This document shows positions 16,559 through 25,461 of a stretch of 64,000 nt of DNA, one piece after another; positions within the stretch are counted from its first letter, which is position 1; the number at the start of each line of letters is the position of its first letter. Source of the DNA: an uncultured Bacilli bacterium (lineage in GTDB: Bacteria > Bacillota_I > Bacilli_A > RF39 > UBA660); NCBI GenBank assembly GCA_934096295.1, contig CAKOLL010000001.1, positions 1 to 64,000 on the forward strand, read 5' to 3'. The translations under genes were made by a program, and so were the position numbers. A model generated the notes under the pieces. That model was not told the DNA's origin. It saw only the letters and a program-made list of their open reading frames with translations, and made no database searches.

Positions 16559-17798
16559 TATTAGTGATTTAAATAATTATATAAAAAATATTTTAGATAA
16601 AGATTCTTTTTTAAATAGAGTTTATTTAAAAGGGGAAATAAGTAATTTTAAAAATCATACAAGGGGACATTTGTATTTTACGTTAAAAGATGATAATTCA
16701 AGGATTAGTGCAGTTATGTTTCAAAGTAGTGCAATTAAACTTACATTTGTACCTGAGGATGGAATGAATGTTTTAGTGGAAGGTAGAATTAGTGCTTATC
16801 CTGCACAAGGAAGTTATCAGATTTATATTGAAAAGATGGAACCTGATGGACTTGGTACTTTATATATTGAATATGAAAAGCTAAAGAAAAAGCTAGCAGG
16901 TGAAGGTTTATTTAATGCTGAATATAAAAAGGCTATTCCAAGATTTCCAGAAAAAATTGGTGTTATTACAGCTTCAACTGGTGCTGCAGTTCGAGATATT
17001 ATGAGTACGATTAGAAGAAGATATCCAGTATGTGAAGCAATTTTATTTCCCTGTTTGGTTCAAGGTAAGGATGCGGCGCCGGATATTGTAAGACAAATAA
17101 AAAGAGCTGATGCTTATGGAGTAGATACAATTATTGTAGGCCGTGGTGGTGGTTCTATTGAAGACTTGTGGGCTTTTAATGAAGAGATTGTTGCTCATGC
17201 AATATTTGAATGTAAGACACCGATTATAAGTGCTGTTGGACACGAAATAGATTGGACTATTGCAGATTTTGTTGCTGATTTAAGGGCACCAACTCCGACG
17301 GGGGCTGCTGAAATGGCTGTTCCAACTGTTATTGATATAAATACACTTTTAAATAATTATAAAATTAGACTTAATAAAAATATTAAAAATATGATAAATA
17401 CTAAATTTATTAAATGGAGAAGTTTAAAAAACAGTTTTGTTTTAAAAAATCCAATGAGTATGTATGAAATAAAAGAACAGAAACTTGATACTTTGCTTGA
17501 TAAATTAAATAAAGATATTAAAGTGATATTGCAAAATAATGAAATTAAACTAAATAAGATAAAGATGTCTTATGTTATGCAAAATCCAATGAGTTTGATT
17601 GATAAGAAGAAAAACGAATATAATTTACTTATCAATACATTAAAACTTGTTAATCCTCTTGGTATTTTAGAAAAAGGTTATTCTTTAACAACTGTTAATG
17701 ATAAAGTAATAAAGTCTAGTAATGATGTAAATATTGATGATATTATAAATGTTAAGTTGTATGAAGGAAACATTAAGGCAAAAGTTATAGAAAAGTAA
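16539..17798 (+). CDS. xseA: Exodeoxyribonuclease VII large subunit
   Basis: 419 aa. N-terminal OB-fold (YLKGEISNFKNHTRGHLYF) binds ssDNA. The catalytic domain includes KIGVITASTGAAVRDI, VGRGGGSIEDLWAFN and SAVGHEIDWTIADFVADLRA, all standard XseA signatures. The C-terminal long helices mediate assembly with several XseB chains. Start ATG is 20 bases inside the preceding HipA-like gene and follows AAAGGGG. The small subunit gene is at 19218, separated by a HipA-like kinase and an acetyltransferase, an arrangement that looks like insertion of two genes into an ancestral xseA-xseB pair. Confidence 0.95.
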   Translation: MDKNYLNISDLNNYIKNILDKDSFLNRVYLKGEISNFKNHTRGHLYFTLKDDNSRISAVMFQSSAIKLTFVPEDGMNVLVEGRISAYPAQGSYQIYIEKMEPDGLGTLYIEYEKLKKKLAGEGLFNAEYKKAIPRFPEKIGVITASTGAAVRDIMSTIRRRYPVCEAILFPCLVQGKDAAPDIVRQIKRADAYGVDTIIVGRGGGSIEDLWAFNEEIVAHAIFECKTPIISAVGHEIDWTIADFVADLRAPTPTGAAEMAVPTVIDINTLLNNYKIRLNKNIKNMINTKFIKWRSLKNSFVLKNPMSMYEIKEQKLDTLLDKLNKDIKVILQNNEIKLNKIKMSYVMQNPMSLIDKKKNEYNLLINTLKLVNPLGILEKGYSLTTVNDKVIKSSNDVNIDDIINVKLYEGNIKAKVIEK

Positions 17799-17837
17799 TT
17801 TGGAATATGTTATTAGCTAAAAAGAGATGGAGCAAAT

Positions 17838-18647
17838 ATGAAACTAAATGAGGAACAAAAAGAATATTTAAGGGGGAAAGGTCATTCTTTTGTGGTAATT
17901 GATGGTGTAGAATATTTTTGCAAATCTTCAGATAATGAGGTAAATGAGCTTGTAGCATGTAAATTAGCTAAAATTGTAAGTGTTAACTGTGTAGAATATC
18001 ATTTGGTTAAAGTAGATGGCATTTATTACTATTTAAGTTATAGTTTTAATAATATTGGGAAGTTTAAAAGAGGCAGTGATTTTGTTGGTAAAAGTAGTGG
18101 AGATAATACTTTATATAGTATTTGGAATGCTTTTGAAAGTGAATATCCAGATGAATGTAAAGAATTAATGTTAGATTTAGTTAAAATGTTTATATTTGAT
18201 ATATTTTTACTTAATGGAGATAGACATTCAGGTAATTATGCTGTTGTAGAAGATGATGGTAAACATAAAGTTTATATGTTTGATAATGATGAGACATTTC
18301 AATCTTTATTTCGTGTAGTATTAAGTGCTAAATATGATAGATATGATTACGTAAGAAGAACAAACAGAATAATTAAAGATAATGTTTCTTTTAGTACACG
18401 GGATAATAATGAAATGCTTGAATATTTTTTATCTAGTTCAGCCAAAGAGTTTTGCGATTTGGTGGTAGATTTTTATTATAAACTAACACCTGATGTTGTC
18501 TATAATGTTTTTTTGAAAATCGAACAAGAAGAAAATATTCGTATTAGTAATAAAGATTATAATATAAAATTATATAGAGAAAATTATGAATTAATTGGTA
18601 GTTTATTAGAAGAAAGAGGATTTATAAATAAAGTGAAAGGAAGATAA
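17838..18647 (+). CDS. HipA-like Ser/Thr kinase, copy 2
   Basis: 269 aa, clear paralog of the 15758 gene (shared YYYLSYSFNN, shared LTPD...YRE-YELIG C-terminus). It has the more canonical catalytic loop LNGDRHSGNYA (D-R-H-x-x-N) and metal-binding MFDNDETF. Like copy 1 it lacks a HipB-type antitoxin neighbour. Start ATG follows AGATGGAGC. It lies between xseA and a GNAT gene with 2-39 base gaps, so it is co-transcribed. Substrate unknown; the two copies may have diverged in activity, since copy 1 has Asn instead of His in the DRH motif. Confidence 0.65.
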   Translation: MKLNEEQKEYLRGKGHSFVVIDGVEYFCKSSDNEVNELVACKLAKIVSVNCVEYHLVKVDGIYYYLSYSFNNIGKFKRGSDFVGKSSGDNTLYSIWNAFESEYPDECKELMLDLVKMFIFDIFLLNGDRHSGNYAVVEDDGKHKVYMFDNDETFQSLFRVVLSAKYDRYDYVRRTNRIIKDNVSFSTRDNNEMLEYFLSSSAKEFCDLVVDFYYKLTPDVVYNVFLKIEQEENIRISNKDYNIKLYRENYELIGSLLEERGFINKVKGR

Positions 18648-18649
18648 AA

Positions 18650-19186
18650 ATGAATGATTTAAAATTAGTTGTACCAAATATTAGTGATAAAGAAAGTGCT
18701 CTTTTAATGCTTGATGAAATTAAAGTTGTTGATGCCGGAGTACCATGGCAATATTCAGGTCTTGCTAATTTAGAAGAAGCAACATCATTTGAAGAGTGGG
18801 TTAAAGAAAAATTCGATGAAAGCAAAGGAATAAATTTAAGAGATGGTCATGTTGCTTGTACGACATTGTTTTTAAAAAGAGAAAATGATGGGAAAATATG
18901 CGGTACTGTAAGTATTAGACATGAATTAAATGACTTTTTATTTAAGCTTGGTGGTCATATTGGATATTCAATTACTCCGAGTGAACGCGGTAAAGGATAT
19001 GGTAAGTTGCAACTTAAGAAGGCATTAGTCTTTGCTAAAGAATTAGGAATAGAAAAATGCTTGATAACTGCAGATGAAAGTAATGTTGTAAGTAATAAAA
19101 CAATTATTTCTGAAGGTGGAGTTTTAGAAAATACTGTTATGTGGAATAATGAGCCATTAAATAGGTATTGGATTAATTTAAAATAG
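18650..19186 (+). CDS. GNAT-family acetyltransferase
   Basis: 178 aa. The acetyl-CoA binding motif A is visible as GYSITPSERGKGYGKLQLKKAL (R/Q-x-x-G-x-G/A type). It is preceded by a beta strand with CGTVSIRHELNDFL and followed by KCLITADESNVVSNKTI, typical of GNAT proteins. Substrate unknown. Start ATG 2 bases after the HipA-like stop, with GGAAG upstream. A GNAT next to a kinase inside a repair operon could be part of the same inserted unit. Confidence 0.82.
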   Translation: MNDLKLVVPNISDKESALLMLDEIKVVDAGVPWQYSGLANLEEATSFEEWVKEKFDESKGINLRDGHVACTTLFLKRENDGKICGTVSIRHELNDFLFKLGGHIGYSITPSERGKGYGKLQLKKALVFAKELGIEKCLITADESNVVSNKTIISEGGVLENTVMWNNEPLNRYWINLK

Positions 19187-19217
19187 TTGATATAATAATG
19201 AAGAAAGGAAATAAGTT

Positions 19218-19436
19218 ATGGAAGAAAATAAAAATTTTGAAGAATCTTTACAAGAATTAGAAAGTATTGTTAAAGAGTTAGAAAGTGGAAATGTAAATTT
19301 AGATGATGCAATAAATAAATATACGCAAGCTATGAAATTAGCTAAATATTGCGGAGAAAAATTAAATGATGCCACTAAAAGTGTTAATAAAATTTTAACT
19401 GAAGATAATGAACTAAAAGAATTTAATGCAGAATAA
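19218..19436 (+). CDS. xseB: Exodeoxyribonuclease VII small subunit
   Basis: 72 aa, the usual size. FEESLQELESIVKELESGN and LDDAINKYTQAMKLAKYC are the family hallmark coiled-coil helices. Forms the ExoVII complex with XseA. ATG follows AAAGGAAATAAG. The 31-base gap before it contains a TATAAT, possibly a weak internal promoter. Confidence 0.93.
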   Translation: MEENKNFEESLQELESIVKELESGNVNLDDAINKYTQAMKLAKYCGEKLNDATKSVNKILTEDNELKEFNAE

Positions 19437-19445
19437 GGTGAGAAT

Positions 19446-20858
19446 ATGGAAGTAAAAGATATAACAAATAGAGATGTTGATTTTGCTAAATGGTATACAG
19501 ATGTATGCAAAAAAGCAGATTTAGTAGATTATTCAAGTGTAAAGGGAAGTATGATTATTCGTCCTCTTGGATATGCCATTTGGGAAGAAATACAAAAAAA
19601 TATGGATAGAATGTTTAAAGAAACTGGACATGAAAATGTACAAATGCCAATGTTTATTCCCGAATCACTACTTAATGTTGAAAAAGAACATGTTAAAGGT
19701 TTTGCTCCGGAAGTTGCTTGGGTTACACATGGAGGACAAGAAAAGTTGGAAGAAAGAATGTGTGTAAGACCAACAAGTGAGGTATTGTTCTGTGATCACT
19801 ATAAAAAAATAATAAATACTTATAGAGACTTACCAATTCTTTATAATCAATGGTGCACAATAGTTAGATGGGAAAAAACAACAAGGCCTTTTCTTCGAAG
19901 TAGGGAAATATTATGGCAAGAAGGTCATACAATGCATAGAACTGCAGAAGAAGCTAGAGAAGAAACTTTGAGAATGTTTAATGTTTATAAAACTTTTCAA
20001 GAGGAGTATTTAGCACTACCTGTAATTACTGGTAAAAAAACTGAAAAAGAGAAGTTTGCAGGAGCTGAAGAGACTTATACTTTAGAAGCTATGATGTATA
20101 ATGGGTATGCTCTTCAAAATGGAACTAGTCATTATTTTGGTAATCATTTTGCTAAAGCTTTTGGTATTAAATTTACTGATAGTGATAATACCTTAAAAAC
20201 ACCATATCAAACAAGTTGGGGAACATCAACTCGTATGATCGGAGCTATAATTATGACACATGGAGATGATCATGGATTAGTTTTACCTCCGATGATTGCA
20301 CCTTTTAAAGTTATTATTATTCCTATCGGAGATGTTTCTTTAAAACTTGATGAGTTAAAAAGTTTGTTGAAAGAAAATAATATCACATTTAAAGTTGATG
20401 AAACTAATAAAACTCCAGGATTTAAATTTGCAGAAGCTGAAGTAAAAGGGTATCCAATCAGAATTGAACTTGGTAAAAGAGATTTAGAAAGTAATCATGT
20501 TACTTTAGTAAGAAGAGATACATTAGAAAAGATAGTTGTTCCTTTTGAAGACGTATTACCTAAAGTTAAAGAATTGCTTGTAACAATTCAAAATGATATG
20601 TTTGAGCGTGCAAAAGCAAGAAGAGATAGTATGATTTATGATGCTAAGACTTATGATGAGTTAAGAGAAATTGCTACAACAAAAGACGGTGGATTTATAA
20701 AGATTAATTGGTGTGGTAATGAGGATTGCGAAAATAAGATTAAAGATGATTTTGGTATAAAATCTAGATGCTTAATTGAAGATGAAGATGTAACTGGACC
20801 ATGTACTGTATGTGGTAAAGAAGCTAAAACTAGATTATATATTGGAAGACAATATTAA
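19446..20858 (+). CDS. proS: Prolyl-tRNA synthetase, compact archaeal/eukaryotic type (ProS type 3)
   Basis: 470 aa class II synthetase. Motif 2 VRPTSEVLFCDHYKK and REILWQEGHTMHRT, and motif 3 around THGDDHGLVLPPMIAP, identify ProRS. It lacks the ~180-residue editing insertion of the usual bacterial enzyme. Instead it ends with a C-terminal zinc-like Cys cluster (INWCGNEDCE...CTVCGKEAKTRLYIGRQY), as in the archaeal-like ProRS of Mycoplasma and Borrelia. Ends at a bidirectional terminator. Confidence 0.95.
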   Translation: MEVKDITNRDVDFAKWYTDVCKKADLVDYSSVKGSMIIRPLGYAIWEEIQKNMDRMFKETGHENVQMPMFIPESLLNVEKEHVKGFAPEVAWVTHGGQEKLEERMCVRPTSEVLFCDHYKKIINTYRDLPILYNQWCTIVRWEKTTRPFLRSREILWQEGHTMHRTAEEAREETLRMFNVYKTFQEEYLALPVITGKKTEKEKFAGAEETYTLEAMMYNGYALQNGTSHYFGNHFAKAFGIKFTDSDNTLKTPYQTSWGTSTRMIGAIIMTHGDDHGLVLPPMIAPFKVIIIPIGDVSLKLDELKSLLKENNITFKVDETNKTPGFKFAEAEVKGYPIRIELGKRDLESNHVTLVRRDTLEKIVVPFEDVLPKVKELLVTIQNDMFERAKARRDSMIYDAKTYDELREIATTKDGGFIKINWCGNEDCENKIKDDFGIKSRCLIEDEDVTGPCTVCGKEAKTRLYIGRQY

Positions 20859-20884
20859 AAGGAGATAAAGTTATCTTCTTTTAA
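20855..20884 (+). terminator. Bidirectional terminator between proS and the flippase gene
   Basis: Long stem TTAAAAGGAGATAA / TTATCTTCTTTTAA with one G-U pair and A/T tracts on both sides; sits between convergent genes. Confidence 0.8.
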
Positions 20885-20885
20885 T

Positions 20886-22172
20886 TTAAATATATTTTTT
20901 TAAATATTTAAAGTTTAATAAAACAACAAATAATATATTTATTATTTCTGCGATAACTAAGCTATAAATACCGATGTGACAAAGAGATAGAATTGACATA
21001 ACAACTAGTTTTAATATAACACCCCATAAAGTTATGTTCATGGTTGTTTTGGCATAACCTAGAGCTTGAAGAGCAGATGTTAAAACTCCTTCAAGGTAAA
21101 ATAAAACGAAAAATGGAGCTAAAATTTTGATGTAATTAGAACCGTTCGTGGTGTTATATAATGAGAATAAAAGTTTATCACGAAATGTAAAAATAATAAA
21201 TGAGAAGAATATACCGATAATTAATGAAAATATTAAGGCTTGGTGGATTCTTCTTTTTATCATAGTGTTGTTTCTTTCTCCATGAAATTTACTTATTTCC
21301 GGTAATAATGATGTTGATATGGCTGCAATAAAAAAACTAGGCATTGTTAAAAGAGCTAGGGAATAAGCGTTGTAAGCTCCATATTCTCGGAGAATATATG
21401 CATTAGTATAGCCTGAAAATAAAAGTAAATTAGTAAGTATAATTGGTTCAAGAAAATAACCAATGTTTCCAACTATTCTACTTGATACGGTTGGTAATGA
21501 TATATTTAATATATCTTTTGTATGTTTTTTACTTGGTAATAATTTTGTATTGTAATTAATATGACGTGGTAAGAAAAACAAAAATACAATTATTGAAGAT
21601 ATTTCTGATAAAATAGTTAAAAGTATTAAACCTAATACGGCATACATTACTGATTTTTTCATTAATATAGGTAGTATAGTAACTATTATTATTAATCTTA
21701 TAATTTGTTCAATTATGTTACTTGTGGCATGAGGTACCATGTTTTGTTTACCTGCAAAATAACCTTTTAAAACAGATGAAATGGATACAAATGGTAAGGT
21801 TAGGGCAAAAGCAAGTAATATTGGAGAAGCAAGTGGTTCCTTTAGAAGGTTTATGGCAATAAAATCTTTTGTGAATAAAATAATTAATATAAGTATAAAA
21901 TTTATTGATAATATTAAGAATGCTGCAGATGTTAAAATTCTTATAGAACGACCTTTATTTTCGGATACTAATTTAGAGATGGATATTGGAATAGCTAATG
22001 TTGAAATTGTAAGTAAAAGAGAATATGTCGGGGTTGCAATGGTAAAGAGACTTATACCATATTCTCCGATTATTCTGGTATAAATTACTTTAATTATAAA
22101 ACCTAATATTTTAGTTAAAAAACCACTTAGAATTAGTATAAGAGTTGATTTTATAAATAAGTTTTTTTTCAT
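20886..22172 (-). CDS. SpoVB/MurJ-type polysaccharide or lipid flippase
   Basis: 428 aa, about 12 transmembrane helices, MATE/MOP superfamily. The N-terminus STLILILSGFLTKILGFIIK followed by YTRIIGEYGISLF and SISKLVSENKGR matches SpoVB-like oligosaccharide flippases. These export lipid-linked sugars (lipid II or polymer precursors). It is somewhat short (usual ~500 aa), missing the last helices. It is divergent from rel, with a strong ribosome-binding site AAAGGAG upstream of the ATG at 22170-22172. Exact substrate cannot be read from sequence. Confidence 0.82.
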   Translation of the reverse strand: MKKNLFIKSTLILILSGFLTKILGFIIKVIYTRIIGEYGISLFTIATPTYSLLLTISTLAIPISISKLVSENKGRSIRILTSAAFLILSINFILILIILFTKDFIAINLLKEPLASPILLAFALTLPFVSISSVLKGYFAGKQNMVPHATSNIIEQIIRLIIIVTILPILMKKSVMYAVLGLILLTILSEISSIIVFLFFLPRHINYNTKLLPSKKHTKDILNISLPTVSSRIVGNIGYFLEPIILTNLLLFSGYTNAYILREYGAYNAYSLALLTMPSFFIAAISTSLLPEISKFHGERNNTMIKRRIHQALIFSLIIGIFFSFIIFTFRDKLLFSLYNTTNGSNYIKILAPFFVLFYLEGVLTSALQALGYAKTTMNITLWGVILKLVVMSILSLCHIGIYSLVIAEIINILFVVLLNFKYLKKYI

Positions 22173-22211
22173 GTAATACGATTTCTCCTTTATTTAAATG
22201 CAATTTTGTTA

Positions 22212-22217
22212 TATAAT
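22212..22217 (+). promoter_or_regulatory. -10 box of the rel-dtd-gtrA transcript
   Basis: TATAAT 26 bases before the TTG start of rel, in the 70-base divergent gap with the flippase gene. The -35 is not obvious. Confidence 0.5.
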
Positions 22218-22242
22218 AAATATATGTTGGAAGGTGGTTATT

Positions 22243-24369
22243 TTGCCAGATACAATTAAATTTGAATATTTAGTTCCTCGACTTGAAAAAAGAGAAGAAT
22301 TTGAAACTATAAAAAAGGCATACTTATATGCTTATAATGAACATAAAGGAATGAAGCGATTAACCGGTGATGATTTTATTACTCATCCTTTAGAGGTTAC
22401 AAAAATCCTTATGGACTTAAATGTAGATGATACAACTATTATTGCATCTTTATTACATGAAGTTATTAATAATGGTAATAAAACATATGAAGATTTAGTT
22501 AAGGATTTTGGAGAAGATATAGCTAAGATTGTTTTAAGTGTGTCTAAAATTAATAAATTGGAATTACCTGATAATAATGAATCTAGTGTTATATATTTAA
22601 GAAAAATTTTGGTTGGACTTGCTGAAGATGTTAGAGTTATGTATATAAAGCTTGCTGATAGACTTCATAACATGAGAACTAATTGGGCGATTAATCCTTT
22701 AAAGCAAAAACAAAAAGCTGAAGAGACTATGTCTGTTTTAGTGCCAATTGCTCATAGGCTTGGAATTAATTCGATAAAAAGTGAATTAGAAAATTTATCC
22801 TTGTATTATTTAAAACCTGATGTATATAATGATATTTTGGAGAAATTAAATGAAACGGTTGATGAATTAAATGATTGCTTAGAAGAAATGAAAGAAAGCA
22901 TTATAGATATTTTAACTGAAGCTGGTATTAAGTTTGAAATTAAAGGACGAGTTAAAAGTGTTTATAGTATTTATAATAAATTATCTAATGGAAAAGAATG
23001 GAATAAAATATATGATATTTTGGCTTTAAGAATTTTTGTGGAAGAAGAGTCTGATTGCTATCAAGTTATTGGGTTGATTCATTCAAGATTTAGACCGATG
23101 CCAAAGAGATTCAAAGATTATATAGCAAGTCCAAAAGAAAATATGTATCAAAGTTTACATACAACTGTGTTTGGAGTTGAAGGACATGTTTTTGAAATAC
23201 AAGTAAGAACATATGAAATGGATGAAATTGCTGAAAAGGGTATTGCGAGTCACTGGTCTTATAAAGAAAAGGGTACTAAGAAGATTCAAAATGTTATGGA
23301 ACAAAAATTAGAAATGTTTAGAAATGTTATTGAATCAAGTAATAATGATACAGATGCAGACTTTGAAAGTGCTGTTAATGCCGATATTTTTAGTGATTTA
23401 ATATATACGTATACTCCGAAGGGAGATGTTGTGGAGCTTCCAATTGGATCTACACCGATTGATTTTGCTTATCGTATTCATTCAAGGGTTGGTGATACCA
23501 CAGTTGGAGCAATTGTTAATGATCAAATTGTACCACTTTCATATGAGCTTAAAAACGATGATGTCGTAAATATTAAAACTAATAATAGCAGTACACCTAA
23601 TAAGGATTGGCTTTCATTTGTTAAAACTAGTCAAGCAAAAAATAAAATTAAAGCTTTCTTTAGTAAACAAGATAAAGAAGAATATATTTTAAAAGGAAAA
23701 AATATATTAGAGTCTGAACTTAGAAAAAGAAAAATGGCTTTTAATGAGGTGTTAACACCTGAGGTAATTGAAAAACTTATCAAGGATTTAAAAGTAAAAG
23801 ATTTGGATGAAATATATTTAAGTATTGGATCTTTAAGGTTTACTGCTGGATATATAATTAATTTAACAAAAGCTGATAGACATGAAGTAGATGATGCTTT
23901 ATTTGAAAGAAAATTATCTATTCCTAAAATTAATTACAAAAGTGATATTTTAGTTGAAGGTAATTCTGATATAATGGTTAATATTGCTAAATGTTGTATG
24001 CCAATTAAGGGTGATGAAATAGTTGGATTTATTACTAAAGGGCAAGGGATAAGTGTTCATAAAAAAGGTTGTGTAAATGTTCCAAGTGATAGCGAAAGAG
24101 TAGTTGATGTATCATGGAATATGAATGCAAGTAACTATTATTTTACAAATATTTATGTGTTTGTTGCAACTGGTTTTGATTTACTAGTAAATATCATTAC
24201 TGAGGTAGGAAAAATGGGATGTATTGTTAGATCTTGTAATACCAAAGAATTTGATAATAAAACTATATATGAAATGAATATTAGAATAAAAGATAAAAAT
24301 GAATTAGATAATGTAATGAGAAATATTAGGAAGATACATAATGTTATAGATGTTAAGGAGGAAATGTAA
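22243..24369 (+). CDS. rel: RelA/SpoT homolog, probably synthetase-only
   Basis: 708 aa with HD, synthetase, TGS and ACT domains in order. Synthetase residues are present (GRVKSVYSIYNKL, YDILALRI, NMYQSLHTTV, FEIQVRT), so (p)ppGpp synthesis is expected. In the HD hydrolase the motif normally H-D-x-x-E-D reads LLHEVINN, replacing the Asp and both acidic catalytic residues, while DRLHNMRTN is kept. Hydrolase activity is therefore likely lost. TGS begins at YTPKGDVVELPIGS. I chose TTG 22243, which has GGAAGGTGG just upstream; an in-frame ATG at 22198 lies in the promoter region. Followed directly by dtd, the usual Firmicute order. Confidence 0.93.
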   Translation: MPDTIKFEYLVPRLEKREEFETIKKAYLYAYNEHKGMKRLTGDDFITHPLEVTKILMDLNVDDTTIIASLLHEVINNGNKTYEDLVKDFGEDIAKIVLSVSKINKLELPDNNESSVIYLRKILVGLAEDVRVMYIKLADRLHNMRTNWAINPLKQKQKAEETMSVLVPIAHRLGINSIKSELENLSLYYLKPDVYNDILEKLNETVDELNDCLEEMKESIIDILTEAGIKFEIKGRVKSVYSIYNKLSNGKEWNKIYDILALRIFVEEESDCYQVIGLIHSRFRPMPKRFKDYIASPKENMYQSLHTTVFGVEGHVFEIQVRTYEMDEIAEKGIASHWSYKEKGTKKIQNVMEQKLEMFRNVIESSNNDTDADFESAVNADIFSDLIYTYTPKGDVVELPIGSTPIDFAYRIHSRVGDTTVGAIVNDQIVPLSYELKNDDVVNIKTNNSSTPNKDWLSFVKTSQAKNKIKAFFSKQDKEEYILKGKNILESELRKRKMAFNEVLTPEVIEKLIKDLKVKDLDEIYLSIGSLRFTAGYIINLTKADRHEVDDALFERKLSIPKINYKSDILVEGNSDIMVNIAKCCMPIKGDEIVGFITKGQGISVHKKGCVNVPSDSERVVDVSWNMNASNYYFTNIYVFVATGFDLLVNIITEVGKMGCIVRSCNTKEFDNKTIYEMNIRIKDKNELDNVMRNIRKIHNVIDVKEEM

Positions 24370-24803
24370 TGAAAGTAGTAGTACAAAGAAGCAAAAAAAG
24401 TAGCGTTAGTGTTGATGGGAAACTTGTAAATGAAATTAATAATGGAATGGTTTTGTTAGTTTCTTTTACTCAAGGGGACACTATGGAAAATATTTTAAAA
24501 ATGACTAAGAAAATAGCAAATTTAAGAATATTTGATGATGAAAATGGTGTTATGAATAAATCAATATTAGATGTTGGAGGAGAAATATTGTCTATTTCAC
24601 AATTTACTTTATATGGTGATACATCTAAAGGAAATAGACCATCATATGTTAAAGCTTTAAATGGAGAAGAATCAATTAAACTTTATGAGGCTTTTAATGA
24701 AGAAATGAGTAAATATGTTGTAACTAAACCTGGTATTTTTGGGGCTGAAATGATGGTTAATATTTCTAATGATGGACCAGTTACTTTGATTATGGAGTTT
24801 TAG
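24369..24803 (+). CDS. dtd: D-aminoacyl-tRNA deacylase
   Basis: 144 aa, standard DTD length. MKVVVQRSKKSSVSVDGK at the N-terminus, the active-site SQFTLYGD and the cross-subunit Gly-cis-Pro motif NDGPVT are all present. It removes D-amino acids (and glycine from mischarged tRNA-Ala) from tRNA. The start overlaps the rel stop by one base, after AAGGAGGAAATG, so the genes are translationally coupled. Confidence 0.95.
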   Translation: MKVVVQRSKKSSVSVDGKLVNEINNGMVLLVSFTQGDTMENILKMTKKIANLRIFDDENGVMNKSILDVGGEILSISQFTLYGDTSKGNRPSYVKALNGEESIKLYEAFNEEMSKYVVTKPGIFGAEMMVNISNDGPVTLIMEF

Positions 24804-25208
24804 ATGAAAACATTTTTAAATAAGTATAAAACTGTATTTACTTATTTATTATCTAGTGGACTTTCTTTTGTAGTGGATATAATGACATTTTCTATAATTC
24901 TTTACTTTATTAAAGATAGATTTGTTGATGCAATATTATTATCTTCTTATGCTGCTAGAGCAATATCTAGTGTAGTTAATTATTTTGTTAATAAAAAATT
25001 TGTTTTTAAAAATGAAAAGAAAAGAAATTATAAAGCTTTTATAGAATATTTCTTGCTTGTTATAATAAACATTACTATATCTGGATTACTTGTAACTAAA
25101 GTTTATAATTATATCCATTTAAATGCTACTTTTATTAAAGTTGTTATAGATTCTATAATATTTGTTATAAATTATTTTTTGCAAAAGTTAGTTATTTTTA
25201 AAAAGTAA
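24804..25208 (+). CDS. GtrA-family membrane protein
   Basis: 134 aa with four transmembrane helices. The typical GtrA pattern is present: F-x-YLLSSGLSFVVDIMTF in the first helix and RAISSVVNYFVNKKFVFKN, where the N-Y-x-x-N-K-x-F signature is invariant. Members help flip or transfer lipid-linked sugars for cell-surface glycosylation. Start ATG directly follows the dtd stop (TAGATG). Ends at the hairpin at 25217. Confidence 0.88.
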   Translation: MKTFLNKYKTVFTYLLSSGLSFVVDIMTFSIILYFIKDRFVDAILLSSYAARAISSVVNYFVNKKFVFKNEKKRNYKAFIEYFLLVIINITISGLLVTKVYNYIHLNATFIKVVIDSIIFVINYFLQKLVIFKK

Positions 25209-25216
25209 TAGTATTA

Positions 25217-25250
25217 AAAAGCAATATGATAAAACATATTACTTTTGCAC
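25217..25250 (+). terminator. Terminator of the rel-dtd-gtrA transcript
   Basis: Stem AAAAGCAATATG / CATATTACTTTT (one mismatch) with loop ATAAAA and a following CTTTTGCACTTTT. It overlaps the -35 of the next promoter. Confidence 0.7.
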
Positions 25251-25273
25251 TTTTCCTGTGTTAAAATGATACT
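25245..25273 (+). promoter_or_regulatory. Promoter of the 25-aa peptide mRNA
   Basis: TTGCAC (25245-25250), 17-base spacer, GATACT (25268-25273). Predicted start ~25280, so the mRNA would begin within or just after the 5' inverted-repeat arm. The weak -10 lowers confidence. Confidence 0.5.
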
Positions 25274-25341
25274 TATGGAATATCCAGTTGATTGGATGCT
25301 GCCTCATTTGATTTAAAAAAAAGAAAGTGAGGTGAGGTCAA

Positions 25342-25419
25342 ATGCTAAAAAAGGATTTTCTTATTTTAGGATTATGGCTTATTATAATCTTACTTATTTT
25401 AGTACTGTTACTTAAATAA
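25342..25419 (+). CDS. 25-aa hydrophobic peptide, candidate type I toxin
   Basis: ATG preceded by GTGAGGTGAGGTCAA, one of the strongest Shine-Dalgarno sites in the window. The product is Met-Leu-Lys-Lys-Asp-Phe, then ILGLWLIIILLILVLLLK: a charged head, one ~18-residue membrane helix and a terminal Lys, as in small membrane toxins of type I systems. Upstream, CCTCA (25302-25306) can pair with TGAGG, and CATTTGA (25305-25311) with the TCAAATG covering the start codon, so translation could be occluded. An antisense promoter and antisense terminator face it downstream. I know no named family that matches. Confidence 0.6.
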   Translation: MLKKDFLILGLWLIIILLILVLLLK

Positions 25420-25424
25420 TTATG

Positions 25425-25461
25425 AAAAAAGCATCCGAATCAACGAGGTTGATTTAGATGC
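25425..25461 (-). terminator. Minus-strand terminator of the antisense RNA
   Basis: On the minus strand: GCATCTAAATCAAC, loop CTC, GTTGATTCGGATGC, then TTTTTT. The T-tract exists only on the minus-strand side, so it terminates leftward transcription, just past the 3' end of the 25-aa gene. Confidence 0.8.
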
